From Cristatella mucedo (taxonomy: Eukaryota > Bryozoa > Phylactolaemata > Cristatellidae), in contig WPIO01000005.1 of the NCBI GenBank assembly GCA_009760855.2, positions 3,967,501 through 4,031,500 on the forward strand: 64,000 nt of DNA, read 5' to 3'. The notes beneath the pieces are model-generated. The model was not told where the DNA came from and ran no database searches. It saw only the letters and a program-made list of their open reading frames with translations. A program made the translations under genes and the position numbers. Of the stretch, positions 12,135 to 22,749 are shown piece after piece. Positions within the stretch are counted from its first letter, which is position 1. The number at the start of each line of letters is the position of its first letter.

Positions 12135-12236
12135 TAACTTAGGCTTTGAGTGCACTATACAAAACTCTCCTGCGTAACAGCCACATAGTCTTCGTGGAGT
12201 TACAGAGAGAGATACATTACATTACTCTTAGAGTTA
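12135..12236 (+). mobile_element. LINE X 3' terminus
   Basis: Contains TTAGGCTTTGAGTGCACTAT, ACTCTCCTGCGTAACAGCC and ACATAGTCTTCGTGGAGTTAC. It ends GAGATACATTACATTAC. The same order of blocks ends the LINE X copies at 40790-40890 and 62810-62915. Confidence 0.8.
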
Positions 12237-12704
12237 CCACCTTGCCCACACATCGGGGAGGTGTGCTGGACCGGGCGGTGATACTGCTCTTGATGTTTAA
12301 TTCGGTACTTCGAAACGAGAATATGTGAAATAGGCATCCGGGTATTACATTAGTCATTAATTGATCTTGTGCAATTCGTACATATTTACTACTACACAAA
12401 CAGCTTGAACATTTATATGAAGCTCCTTTAGGGTCATTCAGAGGCATGCCACTAAACATCGGCGGCAGTGAAGCATTCATACTTGTCTTGATGCACTTTT
12501 CACAGTTGCCACGAGCATAGCCACCCAAGATCATAGCCACAATTCGGCAATGCTGTGGCTAAGTAAGTCTGTGAACTTGGGCTTTGCTATTGGTCGTTTT
12601 TGCTGTTCAACACGAATGGGCATCCTTGAGTTGCATCAGAGATCAAGAAAATGTTCACTAATTGCACGAATCGCTATCTCATCCTTGCTTCATAAAATAG
12701 ACCA

Positions 12705-12803
12705 CTAGGTAGAGAGAGGGTGAGAGAGAGGGAGAGAGAGGGAGAGAGGGGGAGAGAAGGAGGCAGAGAGGGAGAGAGGGGGAGAGAGAGGAAAAGAGAG
12801 GGA

Positions 12804-12852
<49 letters not shown>

Positions 12853-12960
12853 AGACAGACAGGCAGACAGAATGAGAGAGAGAGAGACCGAGATAAAGGT
12901 AGATACAGAGACAGAGACAGAGTGTGTGTGTGTGTGTGTGCACGTGAGTCTGGGGGAGAG
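12705..12960. repeat. Polypurine (GA)n tract with a short (TG)n
   Basis: Over 200 bp almost purely of G and A on the plus strand, with irregular GAGAGAGG units, a pure GA run at 12807-12848 and a (TG)n at 12921-12940. Ser-Leu-rich frames on the minus strand are artefacts. Confidence 0.9.
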
Positions 12961-14214
12961 AGTCCCACACCTTTTGATTGACAGGCTAAAGGGCTAAAGG
13001 CAGAGATCTTCAGAAACAGACAAAATAAAGAGGGTTTTGAATCTCCAGCAGAGTTCTGAGGGTAACCTCAAACATAAACCACTGGCTCAAGCAGCTACAA
13101 CTGACCACAAGCAGCTGGTCGGCACCTGTTAGTCTGGTAAGTGCCTCTTAAGAAGCCTGCAGCAGATAATGGTTAAAGCCAGCTTCAGCTGGCTTTCGAC
13201 AGGCAGCCAGAGCCTCAGAAGCCGGTCCTTGATTTCTTTTTCGGCAGCTTCCAGCAGACGATTTAAGAGAATTCAAAACAACAGGCATCTTAAATTGCCT
13301 ATTTGCCACACATGCCGATCCCGAATGCTCGTTATTTTATGATTGTGGCCAGAAGCTCTTTGAGCCTTTGTGTCTGCAGGAGTCGGAGCCAGCGTTTGTG
13401 TGACCGCTTAGTTGGGAGACGCTGGGATGGCAAGCAGGGAGTTGGCAGTGTCTGACCGAAACAGCCACCGGGCTCCTTACTGAGCCAGCTGTTTGACAGG
13501 CTTTGGACTCACCCCAGCTCATCCCAACACGGCAGCTGCCTAGGTAAATCAGCCGACGACCAAATGATTTGACTGTGTCGGCTACCATCGTAGGCTGATG
13601 CTCACGGAGGCTACCCGACCAGCAGGGGGGGGGGGGCACTGGGCTATCCTCTCTCTTGCCTTCGGCTACTTAGCCTCATCCACCAGCCTGGGCTGCTGCA
13701 CAGAAATTTCTCTGGTGAGAAGAGAGTGGCAGCTTAGACAAATAAACCGTGCCACTGCCTCATGGCCTGGCAGAGCATGCATGGGCAAAGCCGAGGCAAA
13801 CCATGCGTCACTGAAGCTAGCCTGCATGCAATCTGCTTTGTCTGTTGATCATAAATATGCCAAAGGGGCTGAATGTGAGCCAAGGGGCGGCAACCGTACA
13901 GAAGGCCACCTGGGCGATGACTGGGCAACATGTCCGCCTAAGAGAAATAGCCCTTTTGCGAATCACCCCCAATTTTCATAGTCAGCATGGCAGCATAAGT
14001 ATACAAATTACGATTTCTCCTAGCATAGTAATGGTCTTGAGCTCACTTAGGTGGTAAATTACACCTCGGAGGATCTGTTAACACGAGTAGTTCTCGGTAG
14101 TCGTCGCAGTGAAAGTAGGATCAAATTTCGCTAATAACTTTTACTAGGTGTAAACTACCCAATAGTACCTACTTCCTAAAGGATGCTGCCATGATGGATC
14201 TGTCAGCAAATCCA
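12961..14214. other. No recognisable gene
   Basis: Mixed-composition sequence with a G-run near 13626. Open frames of 100-127 codons at 13337-13981 occur on both strands and show no domain or splice-site pairing I can defend. Confidence 0.3.
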
Positions 14215-14370
14215 GGTAAATTGGTTTAGCCCAGTGGTTAAGGTGCTCGCTTCGGACCAAGGTCAAAATTTACGACCGAGATCGTGGGCTCGAGCCCTGT
14301 GGCATAAGTGAAGTACCTGAACAGAGATTACGTTCTCTTAGGTCGCCTACAAATGAAATTATATGTAAAT
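14215..14370 (+). repeat. SINE-B, full-length copy
   Basis: The tRNA-like head has A box TAGCCCAGTGG and B box GGGCTCGAGCCC. The 3' part reads GTGAAGTACCTGAACAGAGA, then TTACGTTCTCTTAGGTCGCC. That tail is a variant of the LINE Y 3' stem-loop. Confidence 0.85.
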
Positions 14371-14638
14371 TAGATCACGCTAAGAGCAGCTTCGACCAAG
14401 GCACCCTTTGGGTCCATGATCAAGTTTACCATTCAGCAGAAACTGTTAAAGAATGCATTGTGCACGAACAAGTTTATTTTTAGTCTACGTAGGAAACTCC
14501 AGACATCCTGGAGAGCTCATGTCCGGGTGGCCCTCAATCCGGATGGACCTTTGGCCAGGTGACCGTTTGTCCTGGCATTGGAATGGGCCGAGGGCTTGCT
14601 GAACACTTGAAGTCACGACGGCTCCTTTGTGCCCATCG

Positions 14639-14746
14639 CACACACACACACACATATGCACGCACACACACATACACATACAAGTGCACAAGCGCACATG
14701 CACACAAGTGCACACGCACACATACATACAAGTACACCCACCCACG

Positions 14747-14828
<82 letters not shown>

Positions 14829-14860
14829 CACGCACGCACACACATGCACGTACACACTAC
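14639..14860 (+). repeat. (CA)n microsatellite
   Basis: Imperfect CA/CACG/CATA arrays flank a pure (CA)n core of about 75 bp at 14750-14822. Cys-Val and Thr-His frames here are artefacts. Confidence 0.95.
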
Positions 14861-15606
14861 AATATGGTTCTGGCCATGAACGTTGTGTGAATGCATCACG
14901 AGACATTTTTTAGATGTTTGCTGTTAAATCATGTGAATTGCTTACATTTAGACTAGTAGGTGAGTTGCAAGAGCTACTATAGGGCCTTGGCCTAATCTTT
15001 TATTTGTTGTATGTTTCATGTTCTTTTGAGTGCAATTGCTATCCTAGGCCCATACAATGTCAATTGAAGTCCTTTAATGTGTCTTATCGGTCGCTTTTGT
15101 ATGCATTGGAGTATAACTTCAGACAATCACTCTACCGAAGGGATTACAGCAGCAGCTGCAGCAGTACCAGCAGCACCAGAATCGGTTGAGTGGCATCAGC
15201 AGCGGTAGCAGCAGTGGTGTTATTGGTGGAAGTGAGAGTACCAGAATATTCATCACTTTCGAAACAACTGCTTGGTGACTGCTGTGCCTGAAGTCAAGAA
15301 TTGGGCAGCTTGGCGGTATTTACATTTAGACGAATCATGAAACGTACTTCATAACGAGCTCAACGTGGTTTTTATATCAGCCAATAAATTCACTTAACGG
15401 AAGTGCCAAATTAAATATATAGCAAACGTATATTAGGATGTGAAACGATAGCTATGATTGGAAGCTGTATTGTTCAACTGAGCGACTGAACCACAAGAGA
15501 TGAGAGAGAGAGAGAGAGACGAGAGTTTCATGACGAGAGGATAAGAGGGAGAAGATGAAGAAATTAGAATGCAATTTGCTCGAATGACTGCTGAAAGTTG
15601 TCACCA
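14861..15606. other. No recognisable gene
   Basis: A GCAGCA-rich patch lies at 15148-15215 and a (GA)n run at 15503-15520. Otherwise unremarkable. Confidence 0.3.
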
Positions 15607-16760
15607 CAGTAATGTAATGTAATGTATCTCCGTCTGTAACTCTACAAAGTCATAAAGACTATGTGGGTGTTACGCAGGGGAATTTTTACTAAGGAGCTAG
15701 TTAGATTTTTTGCAAGCCACTGTGGAAGACAGCTCCTAATCTTGGATAGAAATCTGACGCGATGGCTAGCTGTAGAAGCAGTCTTCTGAATGAAGCTTTT
15801 ACAATTTAGGCAGCTGTCGAAAACGACACTTACATTTTGAGCCCGTGGTGATGGTCGCACAACAGCATCACCTATTAGAAGAGCAAAGCCTTTTAATCCA
15901 GCCACACGCTTAGGGTATCCTATGAGCAGCAGTTCGGTTTTATCGTCATTTAGTTTCAAGAAGTTTTCCGACATCCAGGATCGAATGTTGGCAAGGCAAG
16001 CACTCAGTTTCTCAGTTGCTGCAGCAGATTCCGACGGTTTGAATGACAAATACGCTTGAGTATCGTCAGCATAAAAGTGATATCCTATTCCATGGGTCTT
16101 AATCACTTTTCCCAGAGGTTGAGTATAAATGGAGAACAGCAAGGGACCGAGTACAGACCCTCGAGGGACTTCACAGGTGACCCGTCTCGTGTTTGAGACC
16201 TGACCACCACACGACACGGATTGAACACAATCAGACAAGTACGATTTAAACCATGCAAGTGCTTCGTCTGCCAGACCGATCGTTGTTCTCAATCGTTTAA
16301 GTAGAACATCGTGATCAATGGTGTCGAAGGCAGCTGACATATCTAGCAGAGCTAGGGCAGTGACATTCCCATCATCGTTGCCATGTAGAATGTCATTGTT
16401 AACACGGAGGACAGCAGTTTCAGTGGAGTGCTGCCTCTTACATTCTGATCATTCTTTTCAATATGTTCAACCAGCTGCTTAGCAACAATTTTTCAAGAAT
16501 CTTTGACGAGAAGGGAAGAAGGGAAACTGGGCGATAGTTTGCAAGGACCTCTGTATCTAATCCAGGCTTTTTAAGTATGGGTAACTATTGCCGATTTGAA
16601 GGACTTGGGGACGACCCCTTTTCCCAAAGAAGCATTAAAAAATCTCGGTTATGGCAGGGCTAAGTTGGTCTGCCAGTGAAGAGCACATAGAGGATGGTAT
16701 AGGGTCTTTAGGAGATGAGCTCTTTTTGCTAGACTTTATTAAGGTAGCCACATTGAAAAA
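15607..16760 (-). mobile_element. LINE X with reverse transcriptase domain (CR1/L2-like)
   Basis: On the minus strand a 232-codon frame (16340-15642) carries the reverse transcriptase palm. It reads AAFDTIDHDVLL (block A), PRGSVLGPLLFSIY, then HFYADDTQAYLSF, with the catalytic YADD encoded at 16072-16083. FLKLNDDKTELLLIG follows. Sequence up to about 16760 is pre-RT region in broken frames. The C-terminal part jumps to the 3' terminus with (TGTAA)n at 15609-15625, so the copy has an internal deletion. The motif order suits CR1/L2-clade non-LTR elements. YADD is intact here but mutated in other copies in the window. The element as a whole is defective. Confidence 0.9.
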
Positions 16761-17884
16761 AGGTAGCCACATATCGAAGTCTCCAGCAATCAGTAACGGC
16801 CTGCCACACACAAATATTTTAGCAAGGAACTCCTGAAAACTCCTCTATAAACAAGTTTAGACAGCCAGAAGCAGGCTGGTATATCACAATAGTGAGAGGC
16901 ATTGTCTTTGATGGAGACCTGATTGCAACCGATTAGACATGTGATTAATCGGAAGAATAGAACAATTAAAGTTACCTGATAAGAAAGTATCCCGGTGCAC
17001 TTGCATGGCCCGAATCGTACATTTCTATATGCTCAGCTGTGCAGCTGCCATTCTTTATCCATGATTGCATAGGAAGCAATAAATAACTATTGCTTCCTAT
17101 GCGATTACAATCAGCTGTATCACCTGGTTGTCAGTACCCATTGGACTTGCCACGGGAGTCTCAGTTGTCGCTGCCCAGCTGCATTCCAGCACTTTGTCGG
17201 CAGATAACTCTAGCGAACAGCTCTCAGTGACGGCCAATCATCAGCAGTGTTTATGTCCATAGTTCACTGAGGCTTTACCTCTCTGGGTCCGATTACCCTT
17301 TCTGGATAAGTGGTCGGATCAACAATTGTAATTAGGCAGTCGGCATAAAGTGACAGCTTCCATCTGCATTAGTATATAAACGATACCACTTGCCCAATTC
17401 TGGCAGCTGGTCTTCGCACTCGGCCACCCTTAACAAAGTGCAGAGAAAGGGGTTCAGTAGGCCCTGACACACTGTGGCCGATCCGAAAGAGTGTGTCGGG
17501 AAGATGGCAGATTGGCCTGCCCCATTCAGCCGTCCTTTTATTCGCTGATCTGGCCAGGCTACTCACTGGCCCCCCTTTCTGCTTAATTGCGTCTATCGGC
17601 ATCGGCCTCCTCAGTCTATCCTCATTCTCCTCAGTCCATCATCAGTCTATCCATCAGTCTATCCTCTGCTGCAAGAGAGTCGCCTCCTGGCTGTACCATA
17701 CTGTTAACGGGACAAACCGGCAACGTTATACATCCCATCACACAGTGCGGCTAGTGTTGAATATGCACATAATTCTCAGCCTGTCCTAGGGTTCTCTGTG
17801 TGCTTGCTTTTTCGGCAGCCTGCCGATTAGCCGGCACGGACTAGCCTAAAGGTCATGCTTCCTCATTTCCCTTCCCTTTCCAGA
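16761..17884. other. No recognisable gene
   Basis: Contains a perfect 15-bp inverted repeat at 17067-17102 and otherwise ordinary sequence. Frames near 17369-17789 are unrecognised. Confidence 0.3.
17067..17102. other. Perfect 15-bp inverted repeat, 6-nt loop
   Basis: GCATAGGAAGCAATA (17067-17081) is followed by AATAAC and then its exact reverse complement (17088-17102). No flanking transposon terminus is evident. Confidence 0.85.
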
Positions 17885-18182
17885 AATATCTACACACATG
17901 CACAGCATACTCAGGCACATGCATGCACAACCATGCATGCATGCACAACCATGCATGCATGCAGGCCCATTAGCACAGGCACACACACACACACACACAC
18001 ATATGCACGTAAACACTCATGCACGCAGGCACACAAACCTCACACACCCACACACATGCATACACAAACAAGCACACACATGCACAAACTCACGCACAGA
18101 CACAGACTCAGACACACAGACACACAGACGCACAGACACAGACACAGACACAGACACAGACTCAGACTCAGACACAGTCTCA

Positions 18183-18240
<58 letters not shown>
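17885..18240 (+). repeat. CA-rich compound microsatellite
   Basis: Begins with CATGCATGCACAAC units (17920-17965). It passes through (CA)n, (CAGA)n and (CAGACT)n, and ends with pure (CA)n at 18186-18238. Confidence 0.92.
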
Positions 18241-18241
<1 letters not shown>

Positions 18242-18299
18242 CCACACATGTTCATACGTGCACACTTTTGTTCTCTCTCCCTCAGCTCTCTGCCAGTCT

Positions 18300-18565
18300 G
18301 TTTAAAGTTCTGACGCTGACGCACAAGGCCACCACGGCTTGGCTCCTTCGTACTTACCTGAACTGCTGCATCAGTTTCAGCCTCTTCGTGCCTTCATGTC
18401 CTCTATGGACAGTACAGTAGCAGTTCCATTTTTCTACCTAAAAACCGTTGGCAGCAGGAGCTTTTGCTCCGCAGGTCCTAGACTGTGGAACTCACTTTCA
18501 CATTTCTTATTTAACGACATCCACTTTCCTGCTGCTGACTGTGGCACATTCTTTCCAGCTGTCTT
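18300..18565 (+). mobile_element. LINE X 3' coding fragment
   Basis: Decayed ORF2 C-terminus. It contains LTHKATTAW and a CCGTTGGCAGCAGGAGCTTT segment, followed by GPRLWNSLSHFLFNDIHFP. It is equivalent to the region around 40190-40440 of the copy at 38.9-40.9 kb. It is broken off at 18565 by LINE Y on the opposite strand. Confidence 0.8.
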
Positions 18566-18985
18566 AATAATAATAGTAATAATAATAATGCACTTGACAC
18601 AGCGCCCGCAGAGAACTCAGTCTCTTTCGAAGCGCTTTACATTTGCTGCAAAGGAAACTCGATCGAATGGCAAGTGGTATCATACTTGGTAAACAACACG
18701 AATGACATGGTTAGGGGCGACATGCACAGGGTCAGCATGCAAGTGTGGTTAGTGGCAGCATGCAACAGTGTCAACAAGCATAAGCAAATAAAGGACGTAT
18801 CACAGGGATCCACTAAATGCTGTCATAGATAGGTGCGTTTTTAGTTTCTTTTTAAATGTGGTCAAGTCAGGGGATGTCGTGACAGAAGTCGGGAGTGAGT
18901 TCCAGGTTTTGGGAGCATACGAACTAAAGGCACGGTCTCCAAATAATTTGAGGTCTTGAGCTATTATATGAATTCAACGATTTCA
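18566..18985 (-). mobile_element. LINE Y 3' end inserted in LINE X
   Basis: The minus-strand 3' end is an ATT-type repeat at 18567-18590, next to the stem-loop GCGCTTCGAAAGAGACTGAG. Upstream lie the 3' UTR and a stretch matching TTTAAATGTGGTCAAGTCAG, then GACCGTGCCTTTAGTTCG from the ORF2 C-terminus. The abrupt switch from LINE X at 18565/18566 marks insertion. Confidence 0.8.
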
Positions 18986-18990
18986 ATCGA

Positions 18991-19045
18991 ACATGAGGCT
19001 GTTTGATCAGCTAGCTTTTACTTTTACTTTTACTTTACTTTTTGC
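18991..19045 (+). repeat. SINE-A 3' fragment
   Basis: ACATGAGGCTGTTTGATCAGCT is the SINE-A 3' terminus, here followed by a (TTTTAC)n tail at 19014-19044. Confidence 0.65.
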
Positions 19046-20955
19046 TATCCCTGGATGTTAGTACCAGGTGACTCAAGGCTGCCTGGCCAGACAAGGGGGG
19101 GGGGGCGTTTGCCACCTTCCCGTCTTGGCTCTGCCACTTCCAGTCTGTCTGTCATTCTTTCTGTCATACTCTGTATCCAGCTCTGTTGCTGTCGTTACTG
19201 CTGTCTATCTGATTATGAAGCAACAATGAAAAGAGGATTTTTCTGCCGAATAGACATTCAAGTGGTCTGGCCAAGGCTTTGTTGCTGACCCAAACAAAAT
19301 GCACCTCCATCTTGATATCGTATACAGCTGTAGAGGATGCCTTAGCAGCGAAGACTATCTAGCCTTCTGTCAGTTCCCTGAGCTGGCTGACAAGTGAAGA
19401 GAAAAGCAGAGCAGACAAGTGGAAGTGCCACTAGTACTAGTTGACTGCCCAGCTGCAGGGGGCTCAGGCCCATCCCATTAGGTTGTGCCACTCCCCAATC
19501 CAGGCACTGTATAGCTGTAGCCCGACCAATGAGGAGGCAGCTGCAGCCACAGCCACAGCAGCAACTACAGCAGCTGCTGCTGGTGGATAGTTCAATAGAG
19601 CTGTGAGGGAGGGGCAGATGGATTCAGATCTCGCGAATAGGCCATGCCCACAGGCCCATGCTTTGGAGTGTGACTGTCAGTGGCAGGTCGGGTTGTGCGT
19701 GTTGTGTGGAAGCTGCTTTGCTTCTGCAGTGAGCATGCCCTGGACAGTGCGCAGGTTGGAGTGACTAGACCTTAACTTTTGTATCTCATGGAATGACAGC
19801 ACTAGCTTTGATCACCAGTTGTGATCGGAAAACTTAGGGGGACCTTTTTTGCTGCTATCATTATCATAAGGAAGCAGACAGAGCCAGTGGAGTTGTCAGG
19901 AAGCTCGGCACGTCATCACCTGAGTAAAGTAGCCTCAAAATGTGCCGAGATTCTCTCAGCCAACAGACCAGACAGACCAAAATGGACATGCAAGTTTGTC
20001 GTCTGAAAATTCCATACCTAGCTATCAGTTCAGTGCTTCAAGCAGTGGCAGAGGCAAGGGGGCAGGGGGCATTTGCCCCCCCCTCTACAGTGGTTGAGAG
20101 AGCTTGGCTACCCCTTTTCTAAGCCTGCTCTGTCACCAACTGTTGACTGTCACCAATGAAGAGATTATGTCTTCATACCACTCGATAAGCAACCGCAGAG
20201 TTTGTGTCGAGTAAAAACTAGGATTTTGCACTGTAATTTTTCATTGTTACGGGCCTAGCCTCGCCCACAGGAAAATCTTACGGGTCTTGCCCCTGCACAG
20301 CAGTTTTGCAGGTTTTGTTCCCCTTAGATGAAAATCCTGGCTCCAGCACTGACTTCAAGCCATGCACCAGCAACGAACCTAGAAGTCCCTCAAACCTGGA
20401 AAGAGACCCAAAAGGGGGAAAGAAAGAGAGAGAAAAGCAAAATGCAATGAGGAAAAAATATATGTTTTCATATATATAAATTCAGGAGTACATATTATAT
20501 CCACATTAAGTATAAATGCACTCTTTATCTTTCTCTCTATTATATATGTATATATATATATATATATATACAACATTAATATTTATATATGCAACATTTC
20601 GTGAGCGACAGGGAGAGAGCAAGACTACAACAGAAACAGAAAATGAATGCATTGAAGGAAAGAGAGGTTAGAGTGAGGGACGGGAGAGAGAGGGAGGGAG
20701 GGGAGAGAGATATCGAAATCTGTGCTCAGTGGAAAGCATAAGAAATGGCTGGGCCAACTGGAGCAGTCTGCCTTAACGGATGGGCGCTAAACGACAGGCT
20801 CTAAGTTACAGTCAACTGGCTGGTGTGTGTCGTTGTGGCTGCGACTTTTGTGCAACTATACGCGTGTATACACGGTCTGTAATTTGCACATTGAGTTTCC
20901 CCGTGATGTTTTGCGGGTAGAAACTCTTCCGGCGACTTCTCGTGGACTAGACAGT
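19046..20955. other. No recognisable gene; purine-rich and TA microsatellites
   Basis: No coding signal. A (TA)n run lies at 20546-20570 and purine-rich tracts at 20400-20455 and 20660-20710. Confidence 0.3.
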
Positions 20956-20959
20956 GCCA

Positions 20960-21265
20960 CCTCTATTTAGGCTTCCTCCATTCTCATGCTCCGACTTACC
21001 TATCTGAGAAGCTACCCAACCTGGCTATGCATCGTACCACCTACTCTACTGACTCAAGCCGCCTGGTTCTGCCTGTTTCTCGAAGAATTCGCTGGCCGAC
21101 ATGAATTTTATTTTGTGTGTTTTATTGTCCTGACTGTGCATGTTATTTCTAACTAAATGACTGGCTTACTTTACAGCAAATGCAGAGTGCCTAGAAAGAG
21201 ATTTAACTCTCTGTAAGCACCGTACAGATGTTTTCTCGTAGTTATTATTATTATTATTATTATCC
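20960..21265 (+). mobile_element. LINE Y 3' fragment
   Basis: The decayed C-terminal frame reads PTYLSEKLPNL and then DSSRLVLPVSRRI, typical of the last part of CR1/L2-like ORF2. After 3' UTR comes the tail GAGTGCCTAGAAAGAGATTT and (ATT)n at 21243-21262. Confidence 0.8.
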
Positions 21266-21976
21266 GGGAAGGAATAGCTGACCGAAGGTGGCTCGGCTAG
21301 TCAAGACTGTATCGTCTGGCTATTCACTACTATCTGATCGGGACAGTCAGTCTTGGAGACGGTCTGCCGGCCGGTGAGTCATAGCCGCAAACCCATCGAG
21401 CAGCTACACGATTACAATCATTATCTTAAATTTTCAAACTTACTATCTTTTACCCGTGACATTTTCCTGTCAGACTGTGCCTCCTCCACGTAGGTGAACC
21501 CTCTCCTCAATCGAAGGAATGGCTGGTCAAGGTCACTAGGTTGGTAAAAAAACCTTTGGGTGAACTCATTGCCGGGTTTTGTGCTATGATCCAAAAAAAA
21601 ACTCCGAACAAGTGAGTGACTTGTTCAACGCTATCGTCATGCTACTCATTAGTTGTTAATGTGACTGGTTTATAGGTGCTTACGTACTTCAATCGTAATG
21701 TTTGATTATGTGCTTGTCTTAAATGTACACTTTAACTTGCTCGATACATGCATTTGTGCACTGGCTTTTGTTCATGATCAAGCAAAGTTCTCGTTTTTAG
21801 CAGACATCGTATTTTTAATAGCAGCTTGTGCTTTTAATAAACAGCTTGTGTTTTTTAATGTGCTTACTAACCAAATAGTCATCAATGTATGTAGGCTGTT
21901 TGTGCTCACATCACTCGGCTGAGTAGGAATTATCGTCCTGAGACAGTCTTTGAGCATGGTCAATTGTATGCTATAT
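21266..21976. other. No recognisable gene
   Basis: AT-rich. A 74-codon hydrophobic frame at 21698-21922 is likely fortuitous. Confidence 0.3.
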
Positions 21977-22098
21977 ATAATTCATTTGTATGGCGCTTTA
22001 AGACAATTTAATTTCAATCCAGGCGCTTCACATGTAACACAGGGCTCGAGCCCACTACCACGGCGGCTAAGAACCCTGACCCCTGGGCCAAACTGGGG
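21977..22098 (-). repeat. SINE-B, diverged copy
   Basis: On the minus strand it carries the B box GGGCTCGAGCCC (as in 14215-14370). It ends with TGTGAAGCGCCTGGATTG and AAGCGCCATACAAATGAATT. The inner stem motif is partly lost. Confidence 0.75.
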
Positions 22099-22309
22099 CT
22101 GCATTGGTTCGAAACCAGGACAACCAGTTTTTGCGACGGTCTGCCAGTCGGCTAATCATTTCGGAAAAGCTTTTGTACAGCTGTACCATTATGTGCACAG
22201 TTTTTATATTGATGTCGGTTATTTAACGGTTCGTAGTTCTTTGCTATATGCCTGTCCCAGTTCAGCTTCAATTCAAAGCTAATCACTGAAGAAGTGGGGG
22301 TGACATAAC

Positions 22310-22402
22310 CTACTACCATATGTAAAGTGCCAAGGAGAGATTTATCACTCTGAGAGCATTATAAATATATGTGTGTTTTTTATCACCATTATTATTATTA
22401 AG
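22310..22402 (+). mobile_element. LINE Y tail fragment
   Basis: TGTAAAGTGCCAAGGAGAGATT, then CTCTGAGAGCATTATAAAT and an ATT repeat at 22388-22400. Confidence 0.65.
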
Positions 22403-22749
22403 GAGACTGTTACAGATTGCATTCGACACATAGCAAAGTCTTCATCAAGTGCCGGCATCAGGAGTTTGTAAAGAGCAGAGTGTGAGTACGGCACATCTTC
22501 TGAGGTTACGACATCAAAAAAAGGAAGCTACAGATTACCTATTCCTCACAGCCTCTGCTCCATCCAAGTGAGTTTTCCTTTGTATGCCTGTATGTTCTGA
22601 AACTGTACACGTTGTGACTAAGTGTGTGGACCTGTTGCTATCAACTGTAACAAATTGTACAAATAAGTCTCTGCTTATCAGTGAATTCTCTGACCATCTG
22701 AAAACAGTTCTGTATTCAAAAGCTCACTAAAAGCAACGACCCCAGATTA

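Noticed and set aside
14639-18240. Repeat arrays considered as a possible CRISPR or tandem-gene array
   Set aside because: The repeats are microsatellites without unique spacers, in a eukaryotic sequence.
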